Assembly (NCBI GenBank): GCA_022539475.1
Contig: VCMS01000019.1
Coordinates: forward strand, 248,001 to 312,000
Origin: Gracilaria domingensis
Lineage: Eukaryota; Rhodophyta; Florideophyceae; Gracilariales; Gracilariaceae
DNA length: 64,000 nt
Direction: 5' to 3'
Position numbers and translations under genes: made by a program. The stretch's first letter is position 1, and each line of letters opens with the position of its first letter. Of this stretch, positions 51,836-61,846 are shown piece by piece. The notes under the pieces are model-generated. The model worked only from the letters and a program-made list of their open reading frames with translations. It was not told the origin of the DNA and did no database searches.

Positions 51836-52258
51836 TCACTTGCTTTGCTGCGCCCTAGCCGCTTCTTCCGCCATTTCTTGTTGATGCTCTTGAAAGCGTT
51901 GTGTCGCTCTCTGTGTAAACTTCAAAAACTTTTGACAGCAACGGACGATGCATGCTTCCTGCAACGTTGTAACAAGAATGTGATACAGTGTAAATGTTAG
52001 AAACTCTTTTCAGATCAATCAGTACCCGGGGAGAGAGAAGAGAAAACTAACCTCTTTACCATCAAGCTTTCTTGATCGAAAGTTTTCAACGCAATGGCCA
52101 AAGCATTTCTGAACTAGCTCATTGTACATTCGAAGCGAGTCTGCAACCTGCATCTCTTGCATCATTTCCATGAATCGCATTTGTTCGTGCTGTTGTTGCG
52201 CCTGAGAGTTCATACCCCCAAGGCCACCAAAACCCCCCATTCCACCAAGGCCGGCCAT
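51836..52258 (-). CDS. TIM9: Small TIM chaperone TIM9 (two exons)
   Basis: Exons are complement(51836..51958, 52052..52258), with a 93-nt intron (GTTAGT...TTGCAG) in phase 0; 109 residues. TIM9 works with TIM10 in the mitochondrial intermembrane space as a chaperone for membrane-protein precursors. The twin C-x3-C motifs are both present, one per exon: CFGHC in exon 1 and CIVRC in exon 2, separated by VENFRSRKLDGKEEA. The exon-2 helix KFLKFTQRATQRFQEHQ matches TIM9. A glycine/methionine-rich N-terminal extension (GLGGMGGFGGLGGM) is unusual for the family. Without the splice the protein would lose its second CX3C motif. Confidence 0.92.
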
Positions 52259-52726
52259 TTGGTAGTCACAAAACGCCTCACGCGGATCTTCTCTGCTTGA
52301 ACCAAGCTAAATGCGCGTTCCCCGCTGACGAATTTCAAAGACTCGCTCTGAAGTCTGCGTGGTAAACTGTGAAAAATGGGATCAGAAGTGTGAGAGGTTA
52401 TCGTTTTCCGGATAAATGTCCATGACGCGGATCTGTTTTCTGGTACCGTGTACCTGCTCGCCGGACACGGGTGGCTGCAGCAGCATTTCTTAATATTTAA
52501 TTTTAAAAAATGCGTTAAAGTAACGACACCGGGTAAACAACAAAACGTCTAAACTTCGGAGATCAAGAAACGTCTTTCTCGCTAACCTGCAGGGCCCGCG
52601 ACGAATCGAGGGCGCTTGTGATAAGGTCGTCGAAGAAGAGTTTCATTGTTTGAGAACACGCCAGTTGAGAATTTGAAGAAGTTTGCGAATGTAAGCGGCC
52701 GGACTCAATCTGGTCAAGTTCTTCAG
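52259..52726. promoter_or_regulatory. Divergent upstream region of TIM9 and HAAO
   Basis: 468 bp. The HAAO frame extends upstream to 52646 without an ATG, so an additional 5' exon or leader may lie here. Confidence 0.35.
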
Positions 52727-53251
52727 ATGGGTCGGTTCCAAGCCTTTAACCTAAACAAGTGGCTCGATGAGAATCGTGACCTGCTGAAACCCCCTGTCGG
52801 GAATAAACTACTGTGTGATGGAGAATTCAAAGTAATGGTGGTAGCGGGACCTAATGCTCGGACAGACTATCATGTGGAAGAAGGAGAAGAATGGTTTTAT
52901 CAACTAGAGGGAGACATGGTTCTTCGGGTAGTAGACAAGGGAAAGTTCTACGATATTCCGATATCGGCTGGAGATGTTTTCTGTCTCCCTCCTAAAGTCC
53001 CTCATTCCCCACAACGAAAACCTAATTCTATTGGAATCGTTGTTGAAAGAGAGCGACGTGCAGGTGAAATTGATGTACTTCAATGGTACTGCCAGAATGC
53101 TTCGTGTAGAAATCTGCTTTACAGAAAGGAATTCTTCTGTGCCAATCTGGTTAAGGACTTGCCGCCTATCATTTCCGAATACTATGACGATGAAAAGAAG
53201 CGCACTTGTGAGAAATGCGGTTTCGTAGAACAACCTCCTAGCGTACCGTAA
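52727..53251 (+). CDS. HAAO: 3-hydroxyanthranilate 3,4-dioxygenase (kynurenine pathway)
   Basis: 174 residues from the first ATG (MGRFQAFNL). Opens the ring of 3-hydroxyanthranilate to the precursor of quinolinate in de novo NAD synthesis from tryptophan. The cupin iron site is intact: DYHVEEGEEWFYQLEGDMVLRV supplies His and Glu, and LPPKVPHSPQR the second His, with the conserved Arg pair. The C-terminus has two cysteine pairs (CQNASC and CEKC) in a rubredoxin-like metal site, as in microbial and fungal enzymes rather than animal ones, which lost it. The start fits known enzymes, though an upstream in-frame extension exists. Confidence 0.93.
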   Translation: MGRFQAFNLNKWLDENRDLLKPPVGNKLLCDGEFKVMVVAGPNARTDYHVEEGEEWFYQLEGDMVLRVVDKGKFYDIPISAGDVFCLPPKVPHSPQRKPNSIGIVVERERRAGEIDVLQWYCQNASCRNLLYRKEFFCANLVKDLPPIISEYYDDEKKRTCEKCGFVEQPPSVP

Positions 53252-54000
53252 TATCAGTCCAGCGCTTTGTGTTCCATGCTGCTCCTTGCGGTATAATTGG
53301 AGGGCAATGCTGCGATTTAACGCCTGCCCCGTCTTCGACGCCCACTGTGTGGAGTACATTCGTGTCTGGAAGGAGCAGGGAAATTTTCATTGATGCGTTG
53401 TTTTGCGCATGATGCTGATAACGGCCTCCGTAGATTTGGGGCGATTTGACTGAATCTATGTCATACTATAGAAAGCATGTGACTACAGAGTTGATGGTAC
53501 GCCGAAGGATATCGATGTGATAGCGATACTGGCCGACATAACCGTTGTACAAATAGGTGTCGTCTTTTGCCCATTAATGCCTGTGGAGAGGAACCAATGT
53601 AGTTCTGCTATCACATCTCTCAGCAAACATTCGAGAGACAGAAAGCTGATCTCGAACGAGTCTATGCTTTTGCATTCGTTTCTTGTACCTAGGGACGAAG
53701 AAGCTTGGGGATAAGCTCCTAGAATATATTCCTAATAGAGAACAATGTCCAAAAAAAGCAACAACTGGATAAAACGAACATTTTGTATAACTCGGGTCGA
53801 TACTATTTATGGGGCCCAAGCAGGAAGAAGCATAGAAATACAGGTGGAGGTCAAGAAGAGCAGCATGTGAGTCTGACAAAATCGTTATTTGCTTTTCTGT
53901 CACATTAAATGCGATAAGGATTTCTTTGTCAATGTCGGTTCTAGCATTGTTTTCGACAGGTAATAAGGAAAGTTCCTCAGAATATATATCAATGATATAT
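53252..54000. other. Intergenic
   Basis: 749 bp; short frames only; becomes AT-rich toward the MITE. Confidence 0.35.
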
Positions 54001-54503
54001 CAGGGGTTGGTTCAATCAGATTGCAGCCGATTGCAATCTTCCCTTAAGATCCCAATCCCGATTGCAATTATTGACTTTCGTCACAATCACAATTGCAATT
54101 TCAGCTGCGTCCTGCAATCCGATTGCAATTTTAGCTGCGAGCTGAAACCAAACTGCAATCCGCACAAACAGAGAACATCAAGAAACAATCGGCAACACAG
54201 TTTATATAATCAGCTCATGATAATCACTACCATATGAAGCAGAAAGTCTTCATCAGTATGCTTCAACAGATAAACAGTTTTCTAAACTCAGCGTCCCAAA
54301 ACCTTTCATTGACCCTTAAGAACAAAATTGCTTGAACAAGTTGAGGTGTAGTCTTCATACGATTTTGTGACTCGTTCAAACGAGCTTTGATTGCAATTGA
54401 ATTGCAATCTGGTCGTTACCGAGCAATCTGATTGCAATCAGACGGTCCAAAAGCAATCATTGATTGCAATTCTTTGATTGCAATCAATTGCAACCAACCC
54501 CTG
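54001..54503. mobile_element. hAT-like MITE with terminal inverted repeats and ATTGCAAT arrays
   Basis: A 503-bp element with perfect 12-bp terminal inverted repeats (CAGGGGTTGGTT...AACCAACCCCTG); similarity extends imperfectly to about 25 bp. Nine copies of the palindromic octamer ATTGCAAT lie in the subterminal zones: four within the first about 130 bp and five within the last about 120 bp. This is the arrangement of transposase-binding subterminal repeats in hAT elements. The CAGGG start also fits hAT ends. There is no coding capacity. The flanks are AT-rich and no exact 8-bp target-site duplication could be recognised. Confidence 0.78.
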
Positions 54504-54540
54504 TAATTAATAATATAATATCATACATAACAGAAGTGAA

Positions 54541-54775
54541 AAGTTCTTCTTCTTCTTCTTTAATGCGGACACATCCTCTGAATCCTAGGATGTAGTAAAA
54601 CTTTCGTTACAGAAAGTTTTCTCTCGTCAGAAAGGCCAACAATCTATGTGGGTGTTGTCTAATCAAGTCGGGAAGAGTAAGGTTTGGACACTCAGCTACT
54701 GGTGGGATTAGCTGAGATGAGTCGACGGATGGATCTCCAACGGAGGCAAACAATGGATGCGGAAGTGAAGAGTTA
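54541..54775 (-). mobile_element. 5'-truncated LINE 3' end (copy 2)
   Basis: On the minus strand it reads PVAECPNLTLPDLIRQHPHRLLAFLTRENFL-stop, then the 3' region and a (AAG)5-type tail at 54541-54560. The ending LLAFLTRENFL aligns with NFLAFLKRENLL of the insertion at 39.2-39.8 kb, placing both in one LINE group, and the nucleotides match the 38.7-kb copy. Confidence 0.72.
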
Positions 54776-55646
54776 TTTTAGTTGAAGGGATTCTTTGGCG
54801 AGGGGAGAAGCCAGCACTGCTGAGCAGTGCAGTGCAGCAATGGGAATAGTACATAAGCTGTCCTCTGTTTCCCGTCCAATTATTCTACGTACACTTTAGC
54901 GTCACTTGATTAGAATTGCATGATTGTGGCCGCTCCGGAGACTTCATAAAGCATTAGCCGAACTTTTCGCTCGAGACGTTTTGCTTAGCCCGGCACTTGG
55001 GCTCTTCTGACAAGGCGAATGAGATGAACGAGCATGTTTTTGGCTGTACAGCCATACCCGTAATCGTTCTTTCCGTCTCCAGCAGTCCTACTCGTGCGAG
55101 ATATAATCAGCAGAAGCTGACTATCATATTGGATGAGTTTCATTCTGTTCACACATGACCCTGGCAATCTCGCATTCCAATGCAACCAATTCTGTAGTTA
55201 TGTACCTATTCCTACTCAAGCTGTAAGAGCACATACCTCAAGTACTAAAAAAGTCCCATCGCAAGCATAGCAACCCATGGAAGAACAAAACCATACTACA
55301 ACTGCAAACTTTGCAGTGCAAAGGTAACGAAAACGGCGTTTTTTGTCGATGATCCTAAGCTTGCTTTTGTTTGTGGTTTCATTTGCAATAACTTGTGGCC
55401 CAGTACCGTTCTTAATCATTGCAGAAATCTTCCCCTTAGATCCTAAGGCGTCCGAAATCCAACCGTTACATACATGATGTCCAGAGTCTGGACTCCAGAG
55501 TCTGGGCAGAGTCTGGGCAGAGTCTTGACTGCATAGTCGGAAGTCCAGATTCCGTTTCTCGACTCCAAACTTCGGAGCTGTAAATGGCGTCACCCACGTC
55601 ACTGTTACGGAGTCGGTTACTACAGTAAACGCCCGGCTGTTGGAGT
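54776..55646. other. Intergenic
   Basis: A minus-strand frame over 55216-55677 has no recognisable domain and was not called. Near 55485-55525 the motif AGAGTCTGG is repeated several times in tandem or partial copies. Confidence 0.35.
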
Positions 55647-56661
55647 CTAGATGACTATCATGCAGGCGATGGTGCAATCGTCGGCTGGGCCTTCCTGGAC
55701 TCTGGCCATTCTCTGCAACCGATTACAAACCTGGCGGGGGTTGACACCAAGACCGCCGGTCGCTTCCAGAACAACTGCCTCGTTGTCCAGGCCGGGCACA
55801 TCCCAAAGTCCGTCAGAAGCTACGACGAACGCGTAATCCATTCCCTCCAACTTGAAGCTGTGATACGTCGGATCTGGAATGCATCCGTACTGACGCATGT
55901 CGCGGTCTCCAATAGTTCGGCTGACTCCAATTCCCTTCGCACCAGAAAAAAAAACCCGAAAAACGAACAGAAGATGTTCATCAGAGGTTAGAGAATCGGT
56001 GTTGTATTCACAGAGGACTGGGTTGCGGAAGATCACTTACCTGTGTGGCATATTCATCGACGACATATCCGTCTTGGACCCGCCCGCCGCACAGCTTGAT
56101 ACGCTCAGCTTCAGCAGGATTGGTAGGCCTGTGCATCGGACTGGCGTAATGTACTCGACGACGGCGTGTCCATTTTGTTCGAGACACGCAATAAACTGCC
56201 GAATCCCCAACATTGGCCACCACAACGTCATCGTTCCTCACAACAACCACCGATCCGGTGGTACCACTACCCGCACTACATGGGGCAGAATTCAACGCCG
56301 ATATGACCTCGTCGAAGGCTCGTCTTAAGGTATCTTCCAGTGACATATTCTTCTGGTCATCTGAAATGCGACGGAGGGCATATTGCATGCGTTCGGCTGC
56401 CAACGCACTAGCTTCATGTCCCTTCGAACCATGGCCATCGAATACACCAATGGCGAACAGACCGCGCACTCCCCGTACTACCGCTCGATTATTGCGCAGC
56501 TTGCGGCGTTGACGCGGCTCATGATCGGGGGAGTTTAACACGAACGAACTGTCTTGATTCGGAATGGCGTCCGCTTGATGCATTCTACCGGTGACAGTTT
56601 TCGCGGCGCTTCTTGCGAAAGGGTTATGCGCGAAAAGCTGTTCAAAGAAGGTGCCAAACAT
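55647..56661 (-). CDS. PP2C-family Ser/Thr protein phosphatase (two exons)
   Basis: Exons are complement(55647..55934, 56041..56661), with a 106-nt intron (GTAAGT...GCGAAG) in phase 0; 302 residues. The PPM/PP2C metal-dependent fold is shown by NQDSSF, GLFAIGVFDGHGSKGHEAS (metal aspartate), SGTTGSVVVVRNDDVVVANVGDSAVYC, RIKLCGGRV, then across the splice GIGVSRTIGDRD, AFVVASDGLWD and DDCTIACMIVI. All key metal aspartates (DGHG, SDGLWD, DDCT) are present. The short N-terminus (MFGTFFEQLFAHNPFARS) shows no clear targeting. Dephosphorylates Ser/Thr proteins; the specific pathway is unknown. Confidence 0.9.
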
Positions 56662-57824
56662 GTTTCCGGAGGTAGTTGACAAGTTAGGCGGAATGGTTTG
56701 GCGGTGGCGATGGAGTGACACACAGTGTCTGTAAGAGGCAAGTGAAGGTAGAAGCTGAAATAGTACCACGCGCGACTTGTATGTGGGCGCGTGTGTGTAT
56801 CTAGTCTCGAGCTTTGCGAGGATGAAAAGAAACTCGAGAGGGAAAGAAGTTCCAATTAGCAAAGAACGAAAACTGGGAGCGGGCAACAGGATTGCGGACA
56901 GACAACGAAACGGCGAAGTGGCGAGCGGTTTGAGCGTGTGACGTTTTTTCGAGAGTATCCGAAGCTTGGAAGAAGAATATGAATAAACGGACGCTTGAGA
57001 GCTTTTTGAGAAAGTAGGGTTTAGAACGGCTGCGTTTAACAACGAACGGATGTTTGGGAGCTGACGAACACGACGACGAACACAAGAAATGCGCTAGAGA
57101 AGCGACTATTTGACGACCGAGGGCGGTGAAGGAGGGGCGGGGGGGAGAGGAGAGGAGAGAAGCAAGCAACGAGAACGAAGAGGGTGCGCTTAAGCAGGGA
57201 AGCGCGCACGAGCGCAATCAGCGCGGAGGAGAGGAGAGGCTCGCCCGCTCCGCCAGCGGCCTACGTAGCAGCGCATCTGAATTGCGCCTGCCCAAAGTGG
57301 AAGCGCCCGAAGAGGGCTCGCGCAGCCACGCGAACGCGCAGCAGACGCCGCGGCGACCGCCTCGACGCGCACGGCGACTCCGCGCGCGGCGCAGCGCCGC
57401 GGCGCGCGCGCGCGCGCGCGCGCGGCAGCGGACCGCATTGCTGATGAAGGGAAAGCGCAGCATCCATCAGATTGCGCTGCTCCACGTGACGCGCATCGAA
57501 AACAGCCAATCGATGCGCGCCGGCCAACAATGTCTGTGCGCGCGCGGCGCGCGCGGCGCGCGCTGCCGCTGGCCGCTGCCGCGTTGCCACTCAATCCACA
57601 GCGCCCCGAAACGCGCCCGCGGCGCGTTGCCATTGGAGGGCCGGCGCGCAAAACGATTGATGTGCGTGTCAACAACCTCCCCCGCACGCTGCAACTTCCA
57701 TTCATATGTACTCCGCATCCATCCCTTCTGCGCCTACCTCCTACCGCCGTCATTGCCCGCCGCGGCCACGCATCCCGCCCGCCCCGTCCCTTTCCGTCGC
57801 CTCTCCCCGACGCCCGTGGAAAGC
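56662..57824. other. Divergent intergenic with GC-rich island and (GC)n run
   Basis: 1.16 kb between the PP2C and DnaJ genes. The part from about 57240 to 57660 is strongly GC-rich with a GCGCGCGCGC run near 57405-57422. Long open frames here on both strands are compositional and carry no domain. It probably contains the DnaJ promoter (inference). Confidence 0.45.
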
Positions 57825-58400
57825 ATGGCCAGGCTTCATTCACGCGTCGTCAAAATCTTGCTATTGCTTGTAGCAACGGCGTTGCATTCGGCATACGCTG
57901 GTCGTGACTACTACGACCTTCTGGGCGTTCCGCGCGACGCGTCCACCAGCGTCATAAAAAAGTCGTACCGACAGCTTGCAAAGATGTATCACCCGGACAA
58001 GCATCCGGGAAACAAGAAGTACGAGAAGAAGTTTAAAGACATATCAACTGCGTACGAGGTGCTATCGGACGAGGAACAGCGTCGTCGATACGATCAGTTT
58101 GGCGAAGAAGGGCTGCAAAACGGCGGCGGCGGAGGAGGTCCTGGGGGACGCGGTGGCCACCAGTTCCATCGCGCTTCCTTTGGTGGCGGTTTTGCTGAAT
58201 TTGATCCCAACATGTTTGCGGACATGTTTGGCGGCGCCTTTGGAGGCGGTGGTGGTGGCGGTGGTTTCGGGTTCAATACCAACTCGCGTCGTCACCGATA
58301 TCGACAACAACAACAACATCACCACCCGCGCCGCATCTGTTTTCAAAACAAGGTGTGCGAGAATAACCGATGTTTTAGCGTTAAGGAATGTACTTCGTAA
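57825..58400 (+). CDS. ER-lumenal DnaJ protein, short form
   Basis: 191 residues from the ATG at [25 protein letters not shown], a signal peptide. An immediate J domain follows ([26 protein letters not shown]) with the HPD motif in YHPDKHPG, so it can stimulate an Hsp70 such as BiP. After the J domain comes a Gly/Phe region with long glycine runs ([27 protein letters not shown]). Instead of the substrate-binding beta domains of ERdj3 it ends with a His/Gln-rich stretch and a short cysteine-bearing tail ([20 protein letters not shown], four cysteines). No ER-retrieval KDEL is seen. So it is a compact ERdj-like co-chaperone, probably secretory-pathway. Confidence 0.82.
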   Translation: MARLHSRVVKILLLLVATALHSAYAGRDYYDLLGVPRDASTSVIKKSYRQLAKMYHPDKHPGNKKYEKKFKDISTAYEVLSDEEQRRRYDQFGEEGLQNGGGGGGPGGRGGHQFHRASFGGGFAEFDPNMFADMFGGAFGGGGGGGGFGFNTNSRRHRYRQQQQHHHPRRICFQNKVCENNRCFSVKECTS

Positions 58401-59020
58401 CCGTAACCACTGCTCATTTTTGAAACTCGTGTGACATCATCTTGCCGTCCATGTTGCGAGCTAACTAAAACAACAAAAACAAACCCTGTCGCTGTCGGGT
58501 AAACACACATGCACCAATTCATCATTGTCGAATCTATCGTCGTCACCAAATGAACAGTACCTCGCGAACGCCAGCAACACTGTTTGGAACGAATGAGAGT
58601 CAGTACGAAATCTTGATGCTATTCGTCGTGTTCCTCGTTTGTAGCAATATCATTCCTTCACACATCCGAGGCTGTGGCTGTGGAGAGGGCTAACGCTGGC
58701 CTCGCATAACCATGAGCGATGGCCGTCACAAGGTAAAGCCATTCTACTGTATCATGCAATCCCAGTCAACTTGTAATAGAAATACATCATCAAGTGCTAC
58801 AGAAGTCCGTCGTTTCTGGATTTGCATTTTTTGCCCACTCCTTCGAACTGAGCAAGCCCATGACTAGCTCTGTGATGCTTGTTTAACACAGTGTCCCGCA
58901 TTTTCGGTTGACTTATGCACTAGTTGGTGGAAGCCTTCTTCTCCCTCGACCCCCGTAAATAGAGAACCCAAGTCATATTAATAGAAACTCCAGAAACGAT
59001 GAATGTCAACCCAGTTCACA
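58401..59020. other. Intergenic
   Basis: 620 bp; no feature recognised. Confidence 0.35.
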
Positions 59021-59292
59021 GTACGAACTCTTTTGCATATCCTAACTTTGTCCACTTTTGGCGCTCTGTGTACAGCGGAGTCCCAAATCGTCGCAGACCA
59101 CTGCGTAACTTTAGCTTTCGAGTATCAATCCATGTGGAAATCTGAGTGCTTGGTCGCCGACGCCCAGTGCTCGCGCGCGCTGAAGTCTAGTGCGCAAACG
59201 CGTTTCACGTTAGAGCTGCGGCCTTTCTTCATGGCAGACGCAGCTCCAACATCGCGCGCTTCTTGAGCGACGTGTCGTGGTGCGGGCTGCAG
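59021..59292 (-). repeat. Dispersed coding-like repeat, copy B
   Basis: Reverse-complement match to 19929-20205. On the minus strand it reads VGAASAMKKGRSSNVKRVCALDFSAREHW...SDFHMD-stop, with the stop at 59125-59127. Substitutions between the copies leave the protein ending unchanged while several third positions vary, which hints at past coding constraint. Confidence 0.7.
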
Positions 59293-60192
59293 CAAAGCTG
59301 AGTGTCAAACAACATTACAGTGAATAGCAGTACTCAGGCCCTGCCTTAACAAGCGTTGACCACGCGTTGTCGTTGTCGTTGACGAGACTTGTACGATGCT
59401 AAGTGGCCAGGATATGGTCCCGCTTGGGGCCTCTACGCTTTTCCTAAACCGCATCAAACCTAGTTTTTCTGTAAGGAAATCTACGTTCCAGAAGACGCCA
59501 AAGACCCTTGGAGCTTGCTCTGGTCCTCCAAGTTGCAGAGTTGCATAATAGAGCATGCCGCTCTTTTGATCTGGCAGCTTGCACACCCTGCGCTCCACAC
59601 ACGCACCCCGCGCTTGCGCACCACCTGCGCTATTTTGATTTTGCCCTACCCTATCTCTCCCCATCGTTCGTTGTTGTCTCTGCGGCAACACGGAGTCTTA
59701 AGCCTCTCTAATAGTCGCCACTACGCCACGAACTCTATTTCACATTGCCTCTTTGTAAGCAGAGTAACCGCCGGCGTCTCGTGCCATCGTCCAAAACAGG
59801 GCCGCTTTCTCTGTGTTGCAGCTCACAATACCCTCTCTGACTCTCGACAATTGCCCACAGGTAACTCTCTCTCTGAAATCTGCAATTCAAAACTCGGAAA
59901 CACCTGAGTCTTCCCAACAGCGTCTTTCAGAAGTCCCGTTGAGTCGTAGTCCACTGCAAACTGAACAACATCTAGTCTCTATGTCGAAAATTACAAATGC
60001 TCCGCCCGTTCGACGTAGTCCCCGCAAAACAATCTCTAACGCTCACAATCGCACCGGTATTCCAACCGAGACCAACACTACACAAGACCCAGAGTTTGCA
60101 TCATGTCAGTTCAAAGATCGCGAGAAGGCAGTTCACTTTTATTCGTACTTGTGCTAGAGAACTGTGAAAGATCTTCATGATATTTCAAAGCA
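59293..60192. other. Intergenic
   Basis: 900 bp upstream of the uncharacterised gene. A plus-strand frame ending at 60157 with an ATG at MSKITNAPPVRRSPRK could be a 5' exon, but no splice could be settled. The minus frame 59305-59691 has no recognised domain. The segment at 59336-59360 resembles 40196-40220. Confidence 0.35.
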
Positions 60193-61389
60193 ATGGAAGC
60201 TCGTTTAAGTTCCCGCTCGAAGGGGTCACTGATTGCAAGGTGCATGGTATATGTTTTTGTCCTTACTGAAAAAGGAACAGCGTTTGATGAGCTCATTCGC
60301 AAGAATCATGGGTGCAGAGATTACCAAGCTTGGGTACAAGCTTCAATTCAAGGCTGCAGAACGTGGGACATTCTCCCCGAAGTTCAGACCTTGATCCAGC
60401 GGTTGCATCAGTCTGACAAAAAACCAGAAACCAGTGCAGTGCGAGTCGTTATGAAGGGAGGTATTAATCCGGACATTTGTGTAGGCGAGAAGAAAGCTAA
60501 CTTTTCGCTCAATGAGTTTGCGCGTCTTCTTGTCCTACTCAGGGATGACAACTTATGCCGCCATGCGCTGTTGAAAGCATGTGGATTGGAACTGTTAAAG
60601 GATGAAATGGGTTGTCGCATTACACGCGAAGCATTCTGGGGTTGCATCGCACAGAGATTTAAGAATCCCCTCGTTGACTCCAAGGAGAACTTTACAGGGC
60701 ACCTGGAAGAAGTTGACTCTAATGCTCGGGCGCTTTGTGAAAGGAAGGCTTCTGTACTTAAGGAACAGTTCTACGACGCAAGGCGCCATTTTACTGATGT
60801 TTGTGATAAGTGGTCCGCCTCCGGGCAGAATGACCCAGACCGAATCGTTTCTTTTCTTGAGCTTACAGGTACTGGACACTACACAATGAAGTCGAAGAGG
60901 ACGCTGATCATGTTCTTGGTATGCAGGATGGGTACTCCTCGGGAGGAAACAAACCTACTCCAATTGACATCGAAACTAATCGACAACGGTGCAGGGGGCC
61001 TCGATGAAGGTATTAATCAGAGCACTGCGCGCGAAAGCGGAGACACAAAGTCACAAAAGAGACGCAGCTCCGACATACAGGGAAGTCTAAACGAAATGTC
61101 GAAGTCGCTGAGCAACTTTACTGGCTACGTGAAGCAGCAGTTGGAGAGTCACCCGGAGCGAAGTGAAAACAGGCCGAAGCGCGTTCGATTCGATGTTGAG
61201 ATTTCCAAGGAGGAGAAACGCCTTGCTGGTGATGTACTCACAAGCGTAGAGATGCACAAGCGCGCTATTGAACTTGGAGGAGATAGTGAGGTCCAGGAAA
61301 TGCTTCTCGGGATTTTGCACCGCAGCAAGAAACGCCTCAAGGACTTCTGCGAAGACAGGAAAACTGGCGATCGCGACAAGCAGAATTGA
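60193..61389 (+). CDS. Uncharacterised basic protein, possibly lineage-specific
   Basis: 398 residues from the ATG at MEARLSSRSKG; an in-frame TGA lies 15 bases upstream, so this start (or a spliced one) is needed. I do not recognise the family. Residues about 100-250 look globular (NFSLNEFARLLVLLRDDNLCRHALLKACGLELL, ITREAFWGCIAQRFKNP, ALCERKASVLKEQFYDARRHFTDVCDKW). The last 130 residues are charged and helical with low-complexity Lys/Arg/Glu (KSQKRRSSD, ENRPKRVRFDVEISKEEKRLAGDV). Such proteins occur as expanded families in some algal genomes, sometimes with transposons; a nuclear role is a guess. Codon use is like that of the neighbours. Confidence 0.5.
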   Translation: MEARLSSRSKGSLIARCMVYVFVLTEKGTAFDELIRKNHGCRDYQAWVQASIQGCRTWDILPEVQTLIQRLHQSDKKPETSAVRVVMKGGINPDICVGEKKANFSLNEFARLLVLLRDDNLCRHALLKACGLELLKDEMGCRITREAFWGCIAQRFKNPLVDSKENFTGHLEEVDSNARALCERKASVLKEQFYDARRHFTDVCDKWSASGQNDPDRIVSFLELTGTGHYTMKSKRTLIMFLVCRMGTPREETNLLQLTSKLIDNGAGGLDEGINQSTARESGDTKSQKRRSSDIQGSLNEMSKSLSNFTGYVKQQLESHPERSENRPKRVRFDVEISKEEKRLAGDVLTSVEMHKRAIELGGDSEVQEMLLGILHRSKKRLKDFCEDRKTGDRDKQN

Positions 61390-61589
61390 TTTCTAACTTG
61401 CCATTGTCTCTTCAGTTTCTTGTTGTCGTAGGTACAGATTCATTGTTGATTAGAAAATGCTAGGGGCTCTATTTCTGTGATCGTGGTGGCGAAAGTGTAG
61501 TAGACACTAGCCACCGGGTGGTGGTGGGATGCGATCACTGTTATGCTTCGTAAATGAACTACGCTTTGCTTCCATCCTATCTCTTTATC
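61390..61589. other. Short intergenic
   Basis: 200 bp between convergent units. Nothing recognised. Confidence 0.3.
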
Positions 61590-61599
61590 TCATATCTTT

Positions 61600-61846
61600 C
61601 GCTCTCTCCCAAACGAAAGCACTATCATTTTCTTGTAGATCGCTTCTATCTCGATTTTCAAGGTTCTATATTCCTTGTTGATATCTCTCTGGAGTTCATT
61701 GCCAAGTTTCGGAGCTTCTCCAATGCTTTCCAGGCCCGTGTAAACGAACAGTGAATCACTATCGCCGTATACCTTCGCATTGAACGTATCTCGTGCGACA
61801 GGCAAGCCACTGACGACATCATGCATTCTCTTCACAGTCGCAGGCT
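61600..61846 (-). pseudogene. B-family DNA polymerase fragment (palm region), best match alpha
   Basis: A clean 80-codon stretch carries the palm C motif of B-family polymerases as KVYGDSDSLFV (usually YGDTDS), followed by GEAPKLGNELQRDINKEYRTLKIEIEAIYKKMIVLS. This matches the region just after the catalytic aspartates, most like POLA1 (KLGN, then a helix ending in LLLKKKKYAA). The expected KKKKY is replaced by FGRERKI-stop. There is no upstream or downstream polymerase sequence, so it is an isolated fragment. It follows directly on the decayed BLM10/PSME4 sequence on the same strand, in a shifted frame. Confidence 0.7.

Noticed and set aside
54001..54503. CRISPR-like array from repeated ATTGCAAT
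   Set aside because: The repeats are 8 bp, irregularly spaced and confined to the ends of an inverted-repeat element; the window is eukaryotic.
55216..55677. A 153-codon minus-strand frame
   Set aside because: No recognisable domain, internal AGAGTCTGG repetition, and the start overlaps the PP2C 3' end.
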